DNA from: Helicobacter sp. 11S02629-2
Lineage (GTDB): Bacteria; Campylobacterota; Campylobacteria; Campylobacterales; Helicobacteraceae
Length of the DNA: 64,000 nucleotides
Assembly (NCBI RefSeq): GCF_002272875.1
Contig: NZ_MLAN01000006.1
Coordinates: 62,001-126,000, forward strand
Direction of reading: 5' to 3'
Made by a program: the position numbers and the translations under genes
The notes under the pieces: generated by a model
Database searches by the model: none
What the model saw: the letters and a program-made list of their open reading frames with translations, nothing else
Told to the model about the DNA's origin: nothing
Shown: piece after piece, positions 1 through 9,514 of the stretch
How the letters are laid out: each line of letters opens with the position of its first letter
How positions within the stretch are numbered: the stretch's first letter is position 1

Positions 1-268
1 GCCCTCTATAGCTTCCTAAGTCCATTAAGGCTTTTATATCCATCGTTACTTTTTTTCTTAAATCACCCTCGACCATGTAGTCTGATTGAATCTTTTTAGC
101 AATCCTTGAGACTTCATCTTCGCTGAGATCAAAAACTCGCTTATCAAAAGATATATCCACGCCTTTCAAGATGTCTCTTGAGGTCTTAAGACCTATACCG
201 TAAATATATGTTAGAGCGTATTCAACTCTTTTCTTTTTTGGCAAATCTACACCAGCAATCCTAGCCAT
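1..268 (-). CDS. rpsM: 30S ribosomal protein S13 (partial, C-terminus cut by window edge)
   Basis: The minus-strand frame begins [20 protein letters not shown] and continues through [14 protein letters not shown] and [20 protein letters not shown], which is S13 of the small-subunit head. S13 contacts the P-site tRNA and the 23S bridge. The ATG is at 268, 3 bases after the stop of rpmJ, so the two are co-translated. Only about 89 residues of roughly 120 are present; the gene leaves the window on the left. This is the usual rpmJ-rpsM order of the alpha operon. Confidence 0.97.
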   Translation of the reverse strand, partial: MARIAGVDLPKKKRVEYALTYIYGIGLKTSRDILKGVDISFDKRVFDLSEDEVSRIAKKIQSDYMVEGDLRKKVTMDIKALMDLGSYRG

Positions 269-271
269 ATT

Positions 272-385
272 TTATCCTTGTCTTTGTTTGTGTTTAGGGT
301 TAGCACAGATCACTCTGACTACACCCTTACGTTTGATAACTTTGCACTTATCACACATTTTTTTGACCGAAGGTCGAACTTTCAT
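272..385 (-). CDS. rpmJ: 50S ribosomal protein L36
   Basis: A 37-residue protein starting [15 protein letters not shown] and ending NPKHKQRQG, the standard length for L36. The zinc-ribbon ligands C11, C14, C27 and H32 are all present, so this is the zinc-binding form. An AAGGAG Shine-Dalgarno lies just upstream of the ATG. In many relatives infA precedes rpmJ; here no infA is adjacent, and the gene instead follows a 276-base gap after the 3' end of glyS, so this looks like the first gene of its transcript within the window. Confidence 0.97.
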   Translation of the reverse strand: MKVRPSVKKMCDKCKVIKRKGVVRVICANPKHKQRQG

Positions 386-471
386 AATTTCTCCTTGACT
401 GCCCTAAGCACTAAATGATGTTTAAATTAAAGGGAGTTTTTAGTGATCAATACATAAGTATTAAGCTTTGC

Positions 472-477
472 ATTCTA
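472..477 (-). promoter_or_regulatory. Possible -10 element for rpmJ-rpsM
   Basis: On the minus strand the sequence reads TGATAGAAT, an extended -10 (TG-N-TAGAAT), about 87 bases upstream of the rpmJ ATG. No convincing -35 is visible, which is normal for Helicobacter sigma80 promoters. The rest of the 386-661 gap is AT-rich and holds a GCGTGGC/GCCACGC inverted pair (532-538 and 598-604) but no gene. Confidence 0.3.
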
Positions 478-638
478 TCATTTTAATATAAAAAAAAGCT
501 TAACTAAACCATGACTTCTATGTGGATGTTTGCGTGGCGGCTAGCAGGCTATTTGAACTATTTGGGATAAACTTTTGCATTTTTATATAGCACACTAGCC
601 ACGCACGTGATGAGATATAGCAACATACATCAAGCACT

Positions 639-677
639 ACTTATAAGTGCTTTATACCTTATTAAGCACTTATAAGT
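639..677 (-). terminator. 14-bp perfect inverted repeat at the 3' end of glyS
   Basis: Arms 639-652 (ACTTATAAGTGCTT) and 664-677 (AAGCACTTATAAGT) are perfect complements with an 11-base loop. The right arm lies in the last codons and stop of glyS. A smaller alternative hairpin (632-638 with 646-652) uses the same bases. No strong U-run follows, so this may be an end-stabilising or rho-assisted structure rather than a classical intrinsic terminator. Confidence 0.5.
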
Positions 678-2635
678 CTTACATCTGCAACTTGTAAGAA
701 AAGTCTTAGCACTCTTTCTACTAGCTTGGTTCGGTTTATACGCAAGGCTTTATTTTCATCATTAATTAACACACTTTCAAATAGCCTATCAAGCAAAGGT
801 ATCAAGCTAAAAAATGACTGAACTTTTACATCCACGTTCTCAAACTTCCCATTTTCAAGCTCTAAAAGCCTTGTAAAAAGCACCTTCTCACACTCAACCA
901 TCAAGCTTTCATCTACCTCTAAGTTATCACTACTTTCACTAGATACATTAGCTAGCCTTTTAAATGTGCTTTGAAGCGTGCTTAAAGAGTTTTCCTTTAA
1001 GTACTTATCTATAGCATAGATGTTTTTAAAAGTACTTGCCACGTCTTGATTTAAACTAACCACCGATCTAATCACGCTTGGATTGATATTAGTCAAGATT
1101 CCAAAATAGCGCTCTTTTATAAAGGTTAAAAGCCTTTCATCACTTATGATATCTTCTAGCTTTAAGTCAAGTTCAAATTTTTCTAAGATTCTAAGTAAGG
1201 CACTTGCGTTACGCCTTAAAGCAAAAGGATCTTTTGAGCCAGTTGGAATCTTATCTAGTTTAAAAAGCACATTTAGAGTATCTATCTTAGTGGCTATATT
1301 TACCAAAGCACTAATCTTAGAACTTGGCAAGGCTGGGTCTAAGCCATTAGGCAAGTACTGCTCTTGTATAGCCTTGCAGACTTCTTCACTAAGGCCTGCT
1401 TTTCTAGCATACTTTGCACCTATTACTCCTTGAAGCTCTGGGAACTCATTAACCACTTGACTTAAAAGATCGTTTTTTGCAAAACTTAAAGCAGTTGCCG
1501 CTTCTTTGCTATCTAGTCCTAAAAGTGTGCAAAGCTTTAAGACTATCTCTTTTTCGCGCTCACACTTTTCTTGTAAGTTGCCACCACCACTCACAAAGCC
1601 TATAGTGCTTAAATCGCCAAAGTCAAGCTTAGATTCTAAGTCATTAAGATAGAAAAACTCAGCATCTTTTAGCCTTGCCTTAAGCACTTTTTCATTACCA
1701 CTTATAATTAAAGAGTAGTCATCATCTTTTAAAAAAGCATTACTTACTACTACAAATGAGTTATGCAACCTTCCATCTTTAAAGGTAGGAAAATAGCGCT
1801 GATTAGTCTTCATAGATGTGATTATCACTTCGCTTGGCACTTGTAAAAAGCACTCTTCAAAACGCCCTAAAAGTGCACGTGGATACTCAGTTATAGCCAC
1901 TACTTCATCTAGCAAGCTAGAATCTAGGTCAATTGTGATTCCATATCTTGCTTCTAGTGCTTTGAAGTCTTTTTCTATACTTGCCCTTCTTTTGTCTTGA
2001 TCTAGCACAACTCCAAAGTTTTCTAAGCCTTTAAAGTACTCATCTATGCTATTTACTTCAAGTATAGGCACTTGAGACTGCCTATGAGTAAAGGTTATGC
2101 TTTTAGATTTTAGTCCATAGCCACTAAACTCTAAAGTTTTAGAATCTAAAAGTATAAGAACGTTTCTAATAGGACGTATGAAACTCTCTTTATTATCCCC
2201 CCATCTCATAGCCTTGCCAAAGTTAAGCCCTCTTAAAAACTCTAACACTAAGCTAGGCAGTATCAAACTAGTATCTTTTGGGCTTTCATACTCTTCATAA
2301 AAAAGCACTTCTTTCCCATCTTTAGTAGTAGTTTTTACATCCTCTTCTTTTAAATTATGCTTTTTTAAAAAAGCAAGGCCTGCATTAGTAAGTTTGCCAT
2401 CTTTATATGCTATCTGAACTGGTGCGCCATAGTGTTGTACTATCTTTGGTGTGCTAGCTTGTGGAAAACTTTCAGCAAAAAAGACTAGGCGTCTTGGTGT
2501 ATAGTAAAACTTAAAATCACTATCGATGTTGTTTTGTGCTAACAGGGTTTTAAAGCTAGAGGTTATAGAATCTAGATTCTTAAGTAAAGGAAAGGCTGGT
2601 AGTTCTTCAGTTAATATCTCGATTAAGGCTTTCAC
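662..2635 (-). CDS. glyS: Glycyl-tRNA synthetase beta subunit
   Basis: 657 residues, a little shorter than the roughly 690-700 usual for the family. GlyS is the beta chain of the bacterial alpha2beta2 class II glycyl-tRNA synthetase and carries the tRNA-recognition body. It begins MKALIEILTEELPAF and contains the family signature stretches TPRRL, NVLILLDSKT and TNQRYFP (the T-N-Q-R-Y-F-P block near residue 280) plus a C-terminal helical HD/DALR-like region. The start is GTG at 2635 with GGAG five bases upstream. The glyQ partner is not in the window. It is divergent from the next gene. Confidence 0.95.
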   Translation of the reverse strand: MKALIEILTEELPAFPLLKNLDSITSSFKTLLAQNNIDSDFKFYYTPRRLVFFAESFPQASTPKIVQHYGAPVQIAYKDGKLTNAGLAFLKKHNLKEEDVKTTTKDGKEVLFYEEYESPKDTSLILPSLVLEFLRGLNFGKAMRWGDNKESFIRPIRNVLILLDSKTLEFSGYGLKSKSITFTHRQSQVPILEVNSIDEYFKGLENFGVVLDQDKRRASIEKDFKALEARYGITIDLDSSLLDEVVAITEYPRALLGRFEECFLQVPSEVIITSMKTNQRYFPTFKDGRLHNSFVVVSNAFLKDDDYSLIISGNEKVLKARLKDAEFFYLNDLESKLDFGDLSTIGFVSGGGNLQEKCEREKEIVLKLCTLLGLDSKEAATALSFAKNDLLSQVVNEFPELQGVIGAKYARKAGLSEEVCKAIQEQYLPNGLDPALPSSKISALVNIATKIDTLNVLFKLDKIPTGSKDPFALRRNASALLRILEKFELDLKLEDIISDERLLTFIKERYFGILTNINPSVIRSVVSLNQDVASTFKNIYAIDKYLKENSLSTLQSTFKRLANVSSESSDNLEVDESLMVECEKVLFTRLLELENGKFENVDVKVQSFFSLIPLLDRLFESVLINDENKALRINRTKLVERVLRLFLQVADVRLISA

Positions 2636-2657
2636 AGTGCTCCTTTTTTGTTTTAAG

Positions 2658-2663
2658 TATAAT
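2658..2663 (+). promoter_or_regulatory. Sigma80 -10 element (TATAAT)
   Basis: AAGTATAATAC in the 50-base divergent gap between glyS and the gene starting at 2686. The distance to the GTG start (22 bases) implies a short leader containing the AAAGG ribosome-binding site. Confidence 0.6.
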
Positions 2664-2685
2664 ACAGATTTATCAAAGGTATAGA

Positions 2686-3357
2686 GTGCTAAAAAAAGTT
2701 TTAATCTTTATTATATTTAACATTTTGCTAGTCTTTGGAACTGAATTAAACTTCAAAGTTGAACAAAAGTGCGTTCATATAAATGAGTTTAGCAAACAAC
2801 AAATTGACGTTTTACTCTATGCCTATCTATACGGAAAGGAACATGGCTTTGGCTACACCATGGCAGCTATTGCTTGGCAAGAATCTTGTAGTGGGGAGTA
2901 TCTTCTTAACTTCCAAGACCCAAGTGCTGGAATCTATCACGCACTAATACCGGGTGTAATTAAAAAATATACTAAATATAGAGATTCTAAGTTCTTGCGT
3001 AATATCATAGGACAGATGCTTATCTCTAATCCTGAGTTTGCAAGCTCTATAGCCTTAGATGAGTTAAAGTACTGGAAGAGGATAAGGAAGGGCAACTTTA
3101 AAAGCATCATTAAAAGCTATAACAAAGGCTTTTCGTGGGAGAAAAATCATAGGGCTAATAGGATGGCTACAAACTACTATTTAGATATAAGCAAAAAGAT
3201 AAAAGCCCTCCAAAACTTCATACCCAAAAAACTAAAGCACTATGACTACAAAACCCCAAGTCTTGACCTAGACTACTCTATAAAAAAAGAAGACAAATTT
3301 AAACCTTACAAGAAAGATTCTAAAACTCCTACCTACTATCTACTAAAAGAAAAATAG
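2686..3357 (+). CDS. Exported lytic-transglycosylase-like (SLT fold) protein
   Basis: 223 residues with an N-terminal hydrophobic signal segment (about residues 3-18). The middle has AAIAWQESCSG, then NFQDPSAGIYHAL and later IIKSYNKGF. This order resembles the Glu-Ser, Ser/Ala-Gly-hydrophobic and A-x-N/Y-G blocks of soluble lytic transglycosylases and lysozyme-like domains, so Glu in QESCSG is a candidate catalytic acid. The C-terminus is Lys-rich with no fold I recognise. GTG start at 2686. A hypothetical gene next to gyrA is also found in other Helicobacter. A peptidoglycan-cleaving role is inference. Confidence 0.6.
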   Translation: MLKKVLIFIIFNILLVFGTELNFKVEQKCVHINEFSKQQIDVLLYAYLYGKEHGFGYTMAAIAWQESCSGEYLLNFQDPSAGIYHALIPGVIKKYTKYRDSKFLRNIIGQMLISNPEFASSIALDELKYWKRIRKGNFKSIIKSYNKGFSWEKNHRANRMATNYYLDISKKIKALQNFIPKKLKHYDYKTPSLDLDYSIKKEDKFKPYKKDSKTPTYYLLKEK

Positions 3358-3405
3358 CATATGGCGTTTGAAAGCTTTACCTGCCTTAACAAAGCCTCTT
3401 TTGAG

Positions 3406-3411
3406 TATAAT
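3406..3411 (+). promoter_or_regulatory. Sigma80 -10 element for gyrA
   Basis: GAGTATAATAAAG sits 25 bases before the gyrA ATG, followed by a strong AAGGAG at 3425-3430. Confidence 0.6.
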
Positions 3412-3435
3412 AAAGCCTAGTTTTAAGGAGATTTA

Positions 3436-5970
3436 ATGGAGAACAATGTAAAAGAGATACACATAGATCAGTCTATGAAGGAAAGCTATCTTGACTACTC
3501 TATGAGTGTCATAGTAGGTAGGGCTTTGCCCAATGCTAAAGATGGCTTAAAACCGGTTCATAGACGTATACTTTATACTATGAGTGAGTTAAACATAACC
3601 CACAAAACGCCTTATAAAAAGTCAGCCCGTATCGTTGGGGACGTTATGGGTAAGTATCACCCCCATGGTGATAGCTCTATATATGATGCTTTAGTTAGAC
3701 TAGCCCAGCCTTTTTCTATGAGACTAGAATTAATTGATGGGCAAGGTAACTTTGGGTCAATTGATGGCGATAAAGCCGCTGCTATGCGTTATACAGAAGC
3801 GCGTATGACCTTAGCTAGTGAAGAGCTACTAAAAGATATAGAGAAAAATACAGTTGACTTTACACCAAACTATGATGACACCTTAAAAGAGCCAGATGTC
3901 TTACCTACTAGGATTCCAAACCTTTTGATAAATGGTAGTAGTGGGATAGCTGTAGGTATGGCTACTAATATACCTCCACATAGGACTGATGAAGTCATAG
4001 ACTGCCTTTTACATTTAATAGATAATAAAGATGCTAACTTAGAAGAGCTTATGCAGTTTATCGCAGGGCCTGATTTTCCAACAGGTGGGATAATCTATGG
4101 TCGAAGTGGAATCTTAGAAGCCTACGCCACAGGACGCGGACGCATAAAGATACGCGCTAAAACTCATATCGAAACTAATAAACATAAAGATTCTATCATC
4201 ATCGATGAGATACCTTATCAAGTAAACAAAGCCCGTTTAGTGGAGCAAATTAGCGAGCTTGCTAAAGAAAAGATAGTTGAAGGTATAAGCGAAGTTAGAG
4301 ATGAAAGCGATAGAGAAGGGATGCGTGTAGTTATCGAGCTTAAAAAAGAAGCTTTAAGTGAGATAGTGCTAAATCATCTTTTTAAATCAAGCCAACTAGA
4401 AGTCACTTTTGGAATAATCATGCTTGCTATTGATAATAAAGAGCCAAAAGTCTTTACCCTTGTAGAGCTGCTTAATCTTTTCTTACAGCACAGAAAAACT
4501 ATCGTCATAAGAAGAACTATCTTTGACCTAGAAAAAGCACGTGCAAGAGCACATATACTAGAAGGGCTAGTTATAGCACTAGATAATATAGATGAGGTCA
4601 TAAAACTTATAAAAGCTAGCAAAGATGCACAAAGTGCAACTGATGGGCTAATGGAGAAGTTTAAGCTTAGTGCCCTTCAAGCAAAAGCGATTCTAGAGAT
4701 GAGGCTTCAAAGGCTTACTGGACTAGAAAGAGACAAGATAGAACAAGAGTATAAAGAAGTACTAGAGCTTATAGAAGAGCTTAATAAGATTCTAAAAAGT
4801 GAAGAGCGTCTAAATGAAGTCATCAAAGAAGAGCTTTTAGAATCTAAAAAGCTTTTTAGCACTCCTCGCCTTACTCAGATTGAAGACAACTATGATGCTA
4901 TAGATGTGTTAGACTTAATCCCTAATGAACCAGTAGTTGTAACTATGAGTCATAGAGGCTATGTAAAACGTGTGCTTCTTAAAAACTACGAAAAACAAAA
5001 CAGAGGTGGCAAAGGAAAAATTGGGGCTAATACCCATGATGATGACTTTATACAAAGCTTTTTTACTGCCAATACTCACGATACTATCTTGCTTATCACT
5101 AACCGCGGTCAGCTTTACTGGCTAAAAGTTTATAAGATTCCAGAAGCTAGTAGAACAGCCATTGGCAAAGCTGTAGTTAATCTTGTAAATCTCCAACAAA
5201 ACGAAAAGATAACTACAACTATTACAACTACAGACTTCTCTGATGAAAAATCCCTAGTCTTTTTCACTAAAAAAGGCATAGTCAAACGAACTAACTTAGA
5301 TGAATATAGCAATATTAGAAATGTAGGCGTAAGGGCTATTAACCTTGATGAAGATGATGAGTTAGTAAGCACTCACATAGTTGATAAAAACATAAAAGAG
5401 CTTTTCATTGCTACTTATAAAGGTCTTTGCATCCGCTTTAATGTGGATGATTTAAGAGAGATAGGTCGTGTAAGTCGTGGAGTTACAGGTATAAGATTTA
5501 AAGAAGAAGGCGACTACGTCATAGCCGCTACTACTTTAAGAGGCGATAGCGATAAGCTTTTAAGCGTCTCAGAACTTGGTATAGGCAAGCAAACTACTGC
5601 GGGTGATTATAGAATCCAAAACCGTGGCGGCAAAGGTGTTATAGCTATGAAGCTAACTAACAAAACTGGCAATCTTGTAAGTGTGGTAAGTGTTGAAGAT
5701 GAAAGCCAAGATCTAATGCTTCTTACAAGCCTAGGCAAGATGATAAGAGTAGATATTGCTAATATTAGAAATGCTGGGCGTAACACTAGTGGTGTAAAGA
5801 TCGTAAATGTAGTAGCCCCTGATAAAGTAGTCTTTGTAAGTCTTTGTGCTAAAGAAGATGTAGATGAAAATATAGAAGATGAAGGCTTAGAAGGTGGAAG
5901 TGAGGGCACATCAGATTCTAGTGGAAGTCAAAATACAAATACTAGTAAGGATGAAGGCGGACTGTTTTAG
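3436..5970 (+). CDS. gyrA: DNA gyrase subunit A
   Basis: 844 residues, typical length. GyrA cleaves and rejoins DNA in the A2B2 gyrase that introduces negative supercoils. The catalytic tyrosine is Tyr119 in AMRYTEARM. The quinolone-resistance region reads [10 protein letters not shown], giving Ser80 and Asp84 (E. coli Ser83 and Asp87), the unmutated residues. Two QNRGGKG blocks appear in the C-terminal beta-pinwheel, the first being the GyrA box needed for DNA wrapping. The last 40 residues are acidic and Ser/Thr/Gly-rich, as in gyrase tails that tune supercoiling. Strong RBS AAGGAG. Confidence 0.98.
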   Translation: MENNVKEIHIDQSMKESYLDYSMSVIVGRALPNAKDGLKPVHRRILYTMSELNITHKTPYKKSARIVGDVMGKYHPHGDSSIYDALVRLAQPFSMRLELIDGQGNFGSIDGDKAAAMRYTEARMTLASEELLKDIEKNTVDFTPNYDDTLKEPDVLPTRIPNLLINGSSGIAVGMATNIPPHRTDEVIDCLLHLIDNKDANLEELMQFIAGPDFPTGGIIYGRSGILEAYATGRGRIKIRAKTHIETNKHKDSIIIDEIPYQVNKARLVEQISELAKEKIVEGISEVRDESDREGMRVVIELKKEALSEIVLNHLFKSSQLEVTFGIIMLAIDNKEPKVFTLVELLNLFLQHRKTIVIRRTIFDLEKARARAHILEGLVIALDNIDEVIKLIKASKDAQSATDGLMEKFKLSALQAKAILEMRLQRLTGLERDKIEQEYKEVLELIEELNKILKSEERLNEVIKEELLESKKLFSTPRLTQIEDNYDAIDVLDLIPNEPVVVTMSHRGYVKRVLLKNYEKQNRGGKGKIGANTHDDDFIQSFFTANTHDTILLITNRGQLYWLKVYKIPEASRTAIGKAVVNLVNLQQNEKITTTITTTDFSDEKSLVFFTKKGIVKRTNLDEYSNIRNVGVRAINLDEDDELVSTHIVDKNIKELFIATYKGLCIRFNVDDLREIGRVSRGVTGIRFKEEGDYVIAATTLRGDSDKLLSVSELGIGKQTTAGDYRIQNRGGKGVIAMKLTNKTGNLVSVVSVEDESQDLMLLTSLGKMIRVDIANIRNAGRNTSGVKIVNVVAPDKVVFVSLCAKEDVDENIEDEGLEGGSEGTSDSSGSQNTNTSKDEGGLF

Positions 5971-6037
5971 TTAAGTGGTATTTTTAGTTAGTAAGTCTTA
6001 AAAAGACAAAGGATTAAGTCATATAAAGGGACAAAAT

Positions 6038-6754
6038 ATGAAAAAAGTGGTGATTTTAGCTACAGTACTAGCCATAAGTGCACTTTATGCTAGCTCTTTA
6101 AAAGACTTAGCTAAGAAGTGTGATTTGAAAGATGCAAGCAGTTGCAAAGAGGTAGCAAGAATGTACTATAACGGTAAAGATGCTCCAACTGACTATGAAA
6201 AAGCACTTAATTATGCTAAAAAATCTTGCTCTTTAAAAGACCTTGAAGGCTGTATCATGGTAGGCTCACTTTATAATGAAGGCGAAGTTATAAAGCATGA
6301 TGCTAAAAAGGCTATCACCTACTTTAATGAGGCTTGTGAGTTAAAATCAGGTGAAGGTTGCACTTTAGTTGGTCAAGTCTATGCACAAGAAGCCCTTGCT
6401 AAAGAAGCACAAAGCAAAGAAGGCGTACAAAAAAATGGCAATATGCAAGGCTACAGCAAAGCAGTTAGTTTTTTTAACAAGTCTTGCAATCTTAATAGTG
6501 CTAAAGGCTGCTATAACTTAGGTATAGCTTATAGCTTTGGCAAGGGTGTAGCACAAGATGATAATAAAGCAAGTGCTATGTTTAAAAAAGCTTGTGAGTT
6601 AAACAGTCCTGCTGGCTGTTATAACCTAGCTATAAATAGCCTTATGCATAAAGATGATGCTAAGACCAAAGAAGCGGCAAAAGGCTACCTTACAAAGGCT
6701 TGCAAGCTAGGAGATATGCGATCTTGCTCTGCTTTAAAACAACTAAAACTATAA
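6038..6754 (+). CDS. Secreted Sel1-repeat (Hcp-type) cysteine-rich protein
   Basis: 238 residues with a signal peptide ending near AISALYAS. Several Sel1-like repeats of about 36-44 residues follow, each with a Cys pair in the pattern A-x-x-x-C-x-L-x-x-G-x-x-C (for example KSCNLNSAKGC and KACELNSPAGC). Paired Cys spaced this way form one disulfide per repeat in the Helicobacter cysteine-rich proteins. Hcp proteins are exported, immunogenic and reported to bind penicillins; the specific function here cannot be read from sequence. It is followed 12 bases later by a second Sel1 gene, probably one operon. Confidence 0.85.
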   Translation: MKKVVILATVLAISALYASSLKDLAKKCDLKDASSCKEVARMYYNGKDAPTDYEKALNYAKKSCSLKDLEGCIMVGSLYNEGEVIKHDAKKAITYFNEACELKSGEGCTLVGQVYAQEALAKEAQSKEGVQKNGNMQGYSKAVSFFNKSCNLNSAKGCYNLGIAYSFGKGVAQDDNKASAMFKKACELNSPAGCYNLAINSLMHKDDAKTKEAAKGYLTKACKLGDMRSCSALKQLKL

Positions 6755-6766
6755 GGATGTGGTAAG

Positions 6767-7183
6767 TTGAAAAAAGGAATCTTATTAGGAGCTTTGCTTA
6801 TAGCTGGCTTTGCTTATGCAAACCCAACCTCGCTAAATGACTTTTTTAGCCCTTCTCACTTGCAAAACACTGAGCATTTTACTAATCCAAACAGGGATGA
6901 TGAGATACGCTACTACAAAAGAAACTGTGATAATAACAACGCCCTAGCTTGCAACAGCCTAGCAAACCTTTACTTTTCTGGCAGTGGTATAGCACAAGAC
7001 TATCAAACCGCTAGCAAGCTTTATGCTAAGGCTTGCGAGCTTGGTAGTGCAAACGCTTGTACATCTTTAGCTTCTATCTACAAAAATGGCATTAGCGGTA
7101 AAAAAGATTCCATGCTTGCTAAAAGCTACTATCAAAAAGCTTGTAACTTAGGTGATAACACTTCTTGCTTAGAATCTAAATGA
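6767..7183 (+). CDS. Secreted Sel1-repeat (Hcp-type) protein, short
   Basis: 138 residues with signal peptide KKGILLGALLIAGFAYA and about two Sel1 repeats bearing the KACELGSANAC and KACNLGDNTSC Cys pairs. The only upstream in-frame start is TTG at 6767, preceded by AAGGA; no ATG is available before the signal peptide. Co-directional with, and 12 bases after, the larger Sel1 gene. Confidence 0.8.
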   Translation: MKKGILLGALLIAGFAYANPTSLNDFFSPSHLQNTEHFTNPNRDDEIRYYKRNCDNNNALACNSLANLYFSGSGIAQDYQTASKLYAKACELGSANACTSLASIYKNGISGKKDSMLAKSYYQKACNLGDNTSCLESK

Positions 7184-7244
7184 GTTATATAGTTTTTATC
7201 AACGTAGGTTTTGTATATGTAGTTTAAAAATATATGATTGCTAC

Positions 7245-7270
7245 GACTTGTTGCACAAGTCTGGCACATG
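7245..7270 (+). repeat. Dispersed palindromic repeat, copy 1
   Basis: A 26-bp element: a 17-bp interrupted palindrome (GACTTGTTGCACAAGTC, 7245-7261) followed by TGGCACATG. It matches an inverted copy at 26995-27020 with one mismatch. It lies in the 120-base gap between two convergent genes, so it could act as a bidirectional terminator. Confidence 0.65.
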
Positions 7271-7303
7271 ATATAAAGTTATAGCCTTCTTATAAAAAGA
7301 GAT

Positions 7304-7828
7304 CTATAAGTAGTTAGTTATATAAAGTGGCTCTAAGGGTTGTTTAAACTCAGATATATCTAAAACTTCTGGCATATAAAAGCTAGAATGTGGACTTATG
7401 CTTTTTTCTAAAACTATCTTTCTTGTAAGACCTTCTTCTAGCCTCTCCTCTTTTAAAAAATAGCTCATAGCCCCAAAGGCTTTTATCTCTTTACTCTGTG
7501 AAAAGCTAAAGATATCACTAGCATGTAATGTTATGCCTTTAGTTTTATGCAAGGTTTGAAGTGCTATATGAGTTAGCTTCATAGCACTTAGATTCCCAAC
7601 ACCTCTAGCATAAAAAATAGATTCTAGGCTTATATCACCTAAAAGCACACTTAAGGCCTTAGCATCAAAAAAACTTTTATCAAAGTCTTGTTTTAAAAGT
7701 GCACCAAAAAGGGCGCGCAAGGAGTGAACTAGCATGCCTTCAAAAGAAAAGCTTGCAAGTTTTGTGTAACTATCACTGTAGATTCCCACCTGAAAGGGAG
7801 GTATCAGGGTTTGGAGTGCTACAGTCAT
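7304..7828 (-). CDS. TsaB-like protein (threonylcarbamoyladenosine pathway)
   Basis: 174 residues. The stretch IFYARGVGNLSAMKLTHIAL occupies the place of the G-P-G-S-F-T-G-L-R block of TsaB/Gcp-family ASKHA proteins, followed by the usual helix and strand. TsaB dimerises with TsaD to make t6A37 in tRNA. The epsilonproteobacterial members are shortened and degenerate at the N-terminal D-T-S motif, which is not seen here. It sits 14 bases after lpxC in an apparent lpxC-tsaB pair; a small hypothetical gene beside lpxC also occurs in H. pylori. Assignment is by pattern, so moderate. Confidence 0.55.
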   Translation of the reverse strand: MTVALQTLIPPFQVGIYSDSYTKLASFSFEGMLVHSLRALFGALLKQDFDKSFFDAKALSVLLGDISLESIFYARGVGNLSAMKLTHIALQTLHKTKGITLHASDIFSFSQSKEIKAFGAMSYFLKEERLEEGLTRKIVLEKSISPHSSFYMPEVLDISEFKQPLEPLYITNYL

Positions 7829-7842
7829 CTACTAGTTATATC

Positions 7843-8742
7843 TTAGTCTCTAGCATAAGAAAATGAAGTCTGAAGTGCCTTATCTTCTACTTTATCTTGT
7901 AAGTCTACTATCTCATAACTACTTGCATCACTTAGAATCTTTTCTGTTAAAAAGTGATTTAGCTTATGACTTCCTGCAAAAGATATATAGCTGCCAACTA
8001 AAGGCATGCCAAGAAGTGCCATATCACCTATTGCATCTAGGATTTTATGTCTTACAAACTCATCTTTAAAACGAAGGCCTTCTTTATTTAAGATTCCATT
8101 CTCATCTAAGACTATGCAGTTGCTAAAGCTTCCGCCAAGCCCAAGCCCCATAGCCCTAAGCTGTTGTACTTCTTGCAAAAAGCCAAAAGTCCTAGCCCTT
8201 GCTATCTCTTCTTTATAGGCTTGAAGGCTGTAGTTAAACTTATAGCTTTGCTCTTTTATACTTGGGTGAGGAAAGCGTATAGTAAAGTCAAAGATTATAG
8301 AATCACTTGGCTCAACTCTTACAAACTTATCTTTATCTCTAACCTCAACGGCTTTTTTTATAGAGATGATTTTTTTAGGCTTATCTAGCTCTTGTATGCC
8401 CGCTTCATCTATAAGCATGCAAAAGCCTATGCTTGATCCATCCATTATAGGGGCTTCTTCATTATCAAGCACTATGCGCAAGTTATCTATACCATAAGCG
8501 TGCACTGCAGAAAGAAGATGCTCTATAGTAGAAATCTTTGCTTTTTCCCTACCTATAACCGTGGCCATAGTTGTGTCTATAACATTTTCTGGCTTTAAAG
8601 GCACAGACACACCAAGATCACTTCTATAAAAAACTAGACCGCTATCAGCAGGAAGTGGCTCTAATGCCAAGTTAACTGGCACTCCTTTATGAAGTCCTAT
8701 GCCTACTAGCTCCACTCTTTTAGCTATGGTTCGCTGTTTCAT
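7843..8742 (-). CDS. lpxC: UDP-3-O-acyl-N-acetylglucosamine deacetylase
   Basis: 299 residues. This zinc amidase carries out the first committed step of lipid A synthesis. The N-terminus [20 protein letters not shown] matches the family. Zn ligands are His75 in [14 protein letters not shown] and the His and Asp of [14 protein letters not shown]; the catalytic base Glu lies in STIEH and the C-terminal GSHKLNHF supplies the active-site His. I prefer ATG 8742 over GTG 8745 because AAGGAG is then six bases away. Downstream of minC by 14 bases, so minC-lpxC-tsaB-like form one transcript. Confidence 0.96.
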   Translation of the reverse strand: MKQRTIAKRVELVGIGLHKGVPVNLALEPLPADSGLVFYRSDLGVSVPLKPENVIDTTMATVIGREKAKISTIEHLLSAVHAYGIDNLRIVLDNEEAPIMDGSSIGFCMLIDEAGIQELDKPKKIISIKKAVEVRDKDKFVRVEPSDSIIFDFTIRFPHPSIKEQSYKFNYSLQAYKEEIARARTFGFLQEVQQLRAMGLGLGGSFSNCIVLDENGILNKEGLRFKDEFVRHKILDAIGDMALLGMPLVGSYISFAGSHKLNHFLTEKILSDASSYEIVDLQDKVEDKALQTSFSYARD

Positions 8743-8756
8743 CACTTGCTCCTTAC

Positions 8757-9458
8757 TTAAAGTGGATTTAACTCTGTTATCTCTAGCTTTTGGTTAAACC
8801 TTAGCATCTTTAGCTCAGAGTTTTGATTGATTCTTTCTAAATCTTCTTTATTTAAAATATTACCTTGAAAAGTTACTCTTCCAATAAATATATTTCTTAA
8901 AATAAGCACATCGCCATCACAGTTAATATTTCCTTCGCACTTTTTGCCAAGTATGCTAAGACTACCCATGCAAGTTACACTTGCCCCACTATGTATGTTA
9001 CCCCTTATGACACAGTCCCCTGCAGCAAAGACTTCTTCACCACTTCTAACATGCCTGTTTATAACCACAGTGTCAGCACCTTCTTCTATAGCAGCACTAG
9101 ATTCTACGTCATCTTCTAAGTTGCCTTCTTGCTTTAAAAGGGCTGCTTTTTTTAAAGAATCTAAGATCTTAGTCTCATCAAAAGCAGGATAAGTGTCTAT
9201 ATCTTCATCTTCAAAAAGACTAAGTCCATCATCAACTTCTTCGTTTTTGACTTCTTTAAACTCAAGGTATTGCATATTCATAGAACTTAAAAGTTTTTTT
9301 AAATTATCATCATTAATAGATTCTAAAAGTTCATCTTTAAAACTAAAGTAGTAGTTTTTTAAAAGCTCTGCATGCTTTAAAGTATAGGCTTTTATCTCAT
9401 CTAAGGTGCCTTCTTCAAACTCGAATACGCGTATGGTTTTTTGTCTGGCTTTTACCAT
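8757..9458 (-). CDS. minC: Septum-site determining protein MinC
   Basis: 233 residues. MinC inhibits FtsZ assembly away from mid-cell together with MinD. The N-terminal domain (about 1-110) is followed by an acidic linker ([20 protein letters not shown]) and the C-terminal beta-helix domain with [20 protein letters not shown] and [14 protein letters not shown]. These match the R-S-G-Q and G-D-x-x-V blocks that bind MinD. minD and minE are not adjacent here. AAGGGA RBS before ATG. Confidence 0.9.
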   Translation of the reverse strand: MVKARQKTIRVFEFEEGTLDEIKAYTLKHAELLKNYYFSFKDELLESINDDNLKKLLSSMNMQYLEFKEVKNEEVDDGLSLFEDEDIDTYPAFDETKILDSLKKAALLKQEGNLEDDVESSAAIEEGADTVVINRHVRSGEEVFAAGDCVIRGNIHSGASVTCMGSLSILGKKCEGNINCDGDVLILRNIFIGRVTFQGNILNKEDLERINQNSELKMLRFNQKLEITELNPL

Positions 9459-9514
9459 TTTTATCCCTTATATACTTAGTGCGATGCGATGTATCGCCCT
9501 TTCTACTTTCAAGT

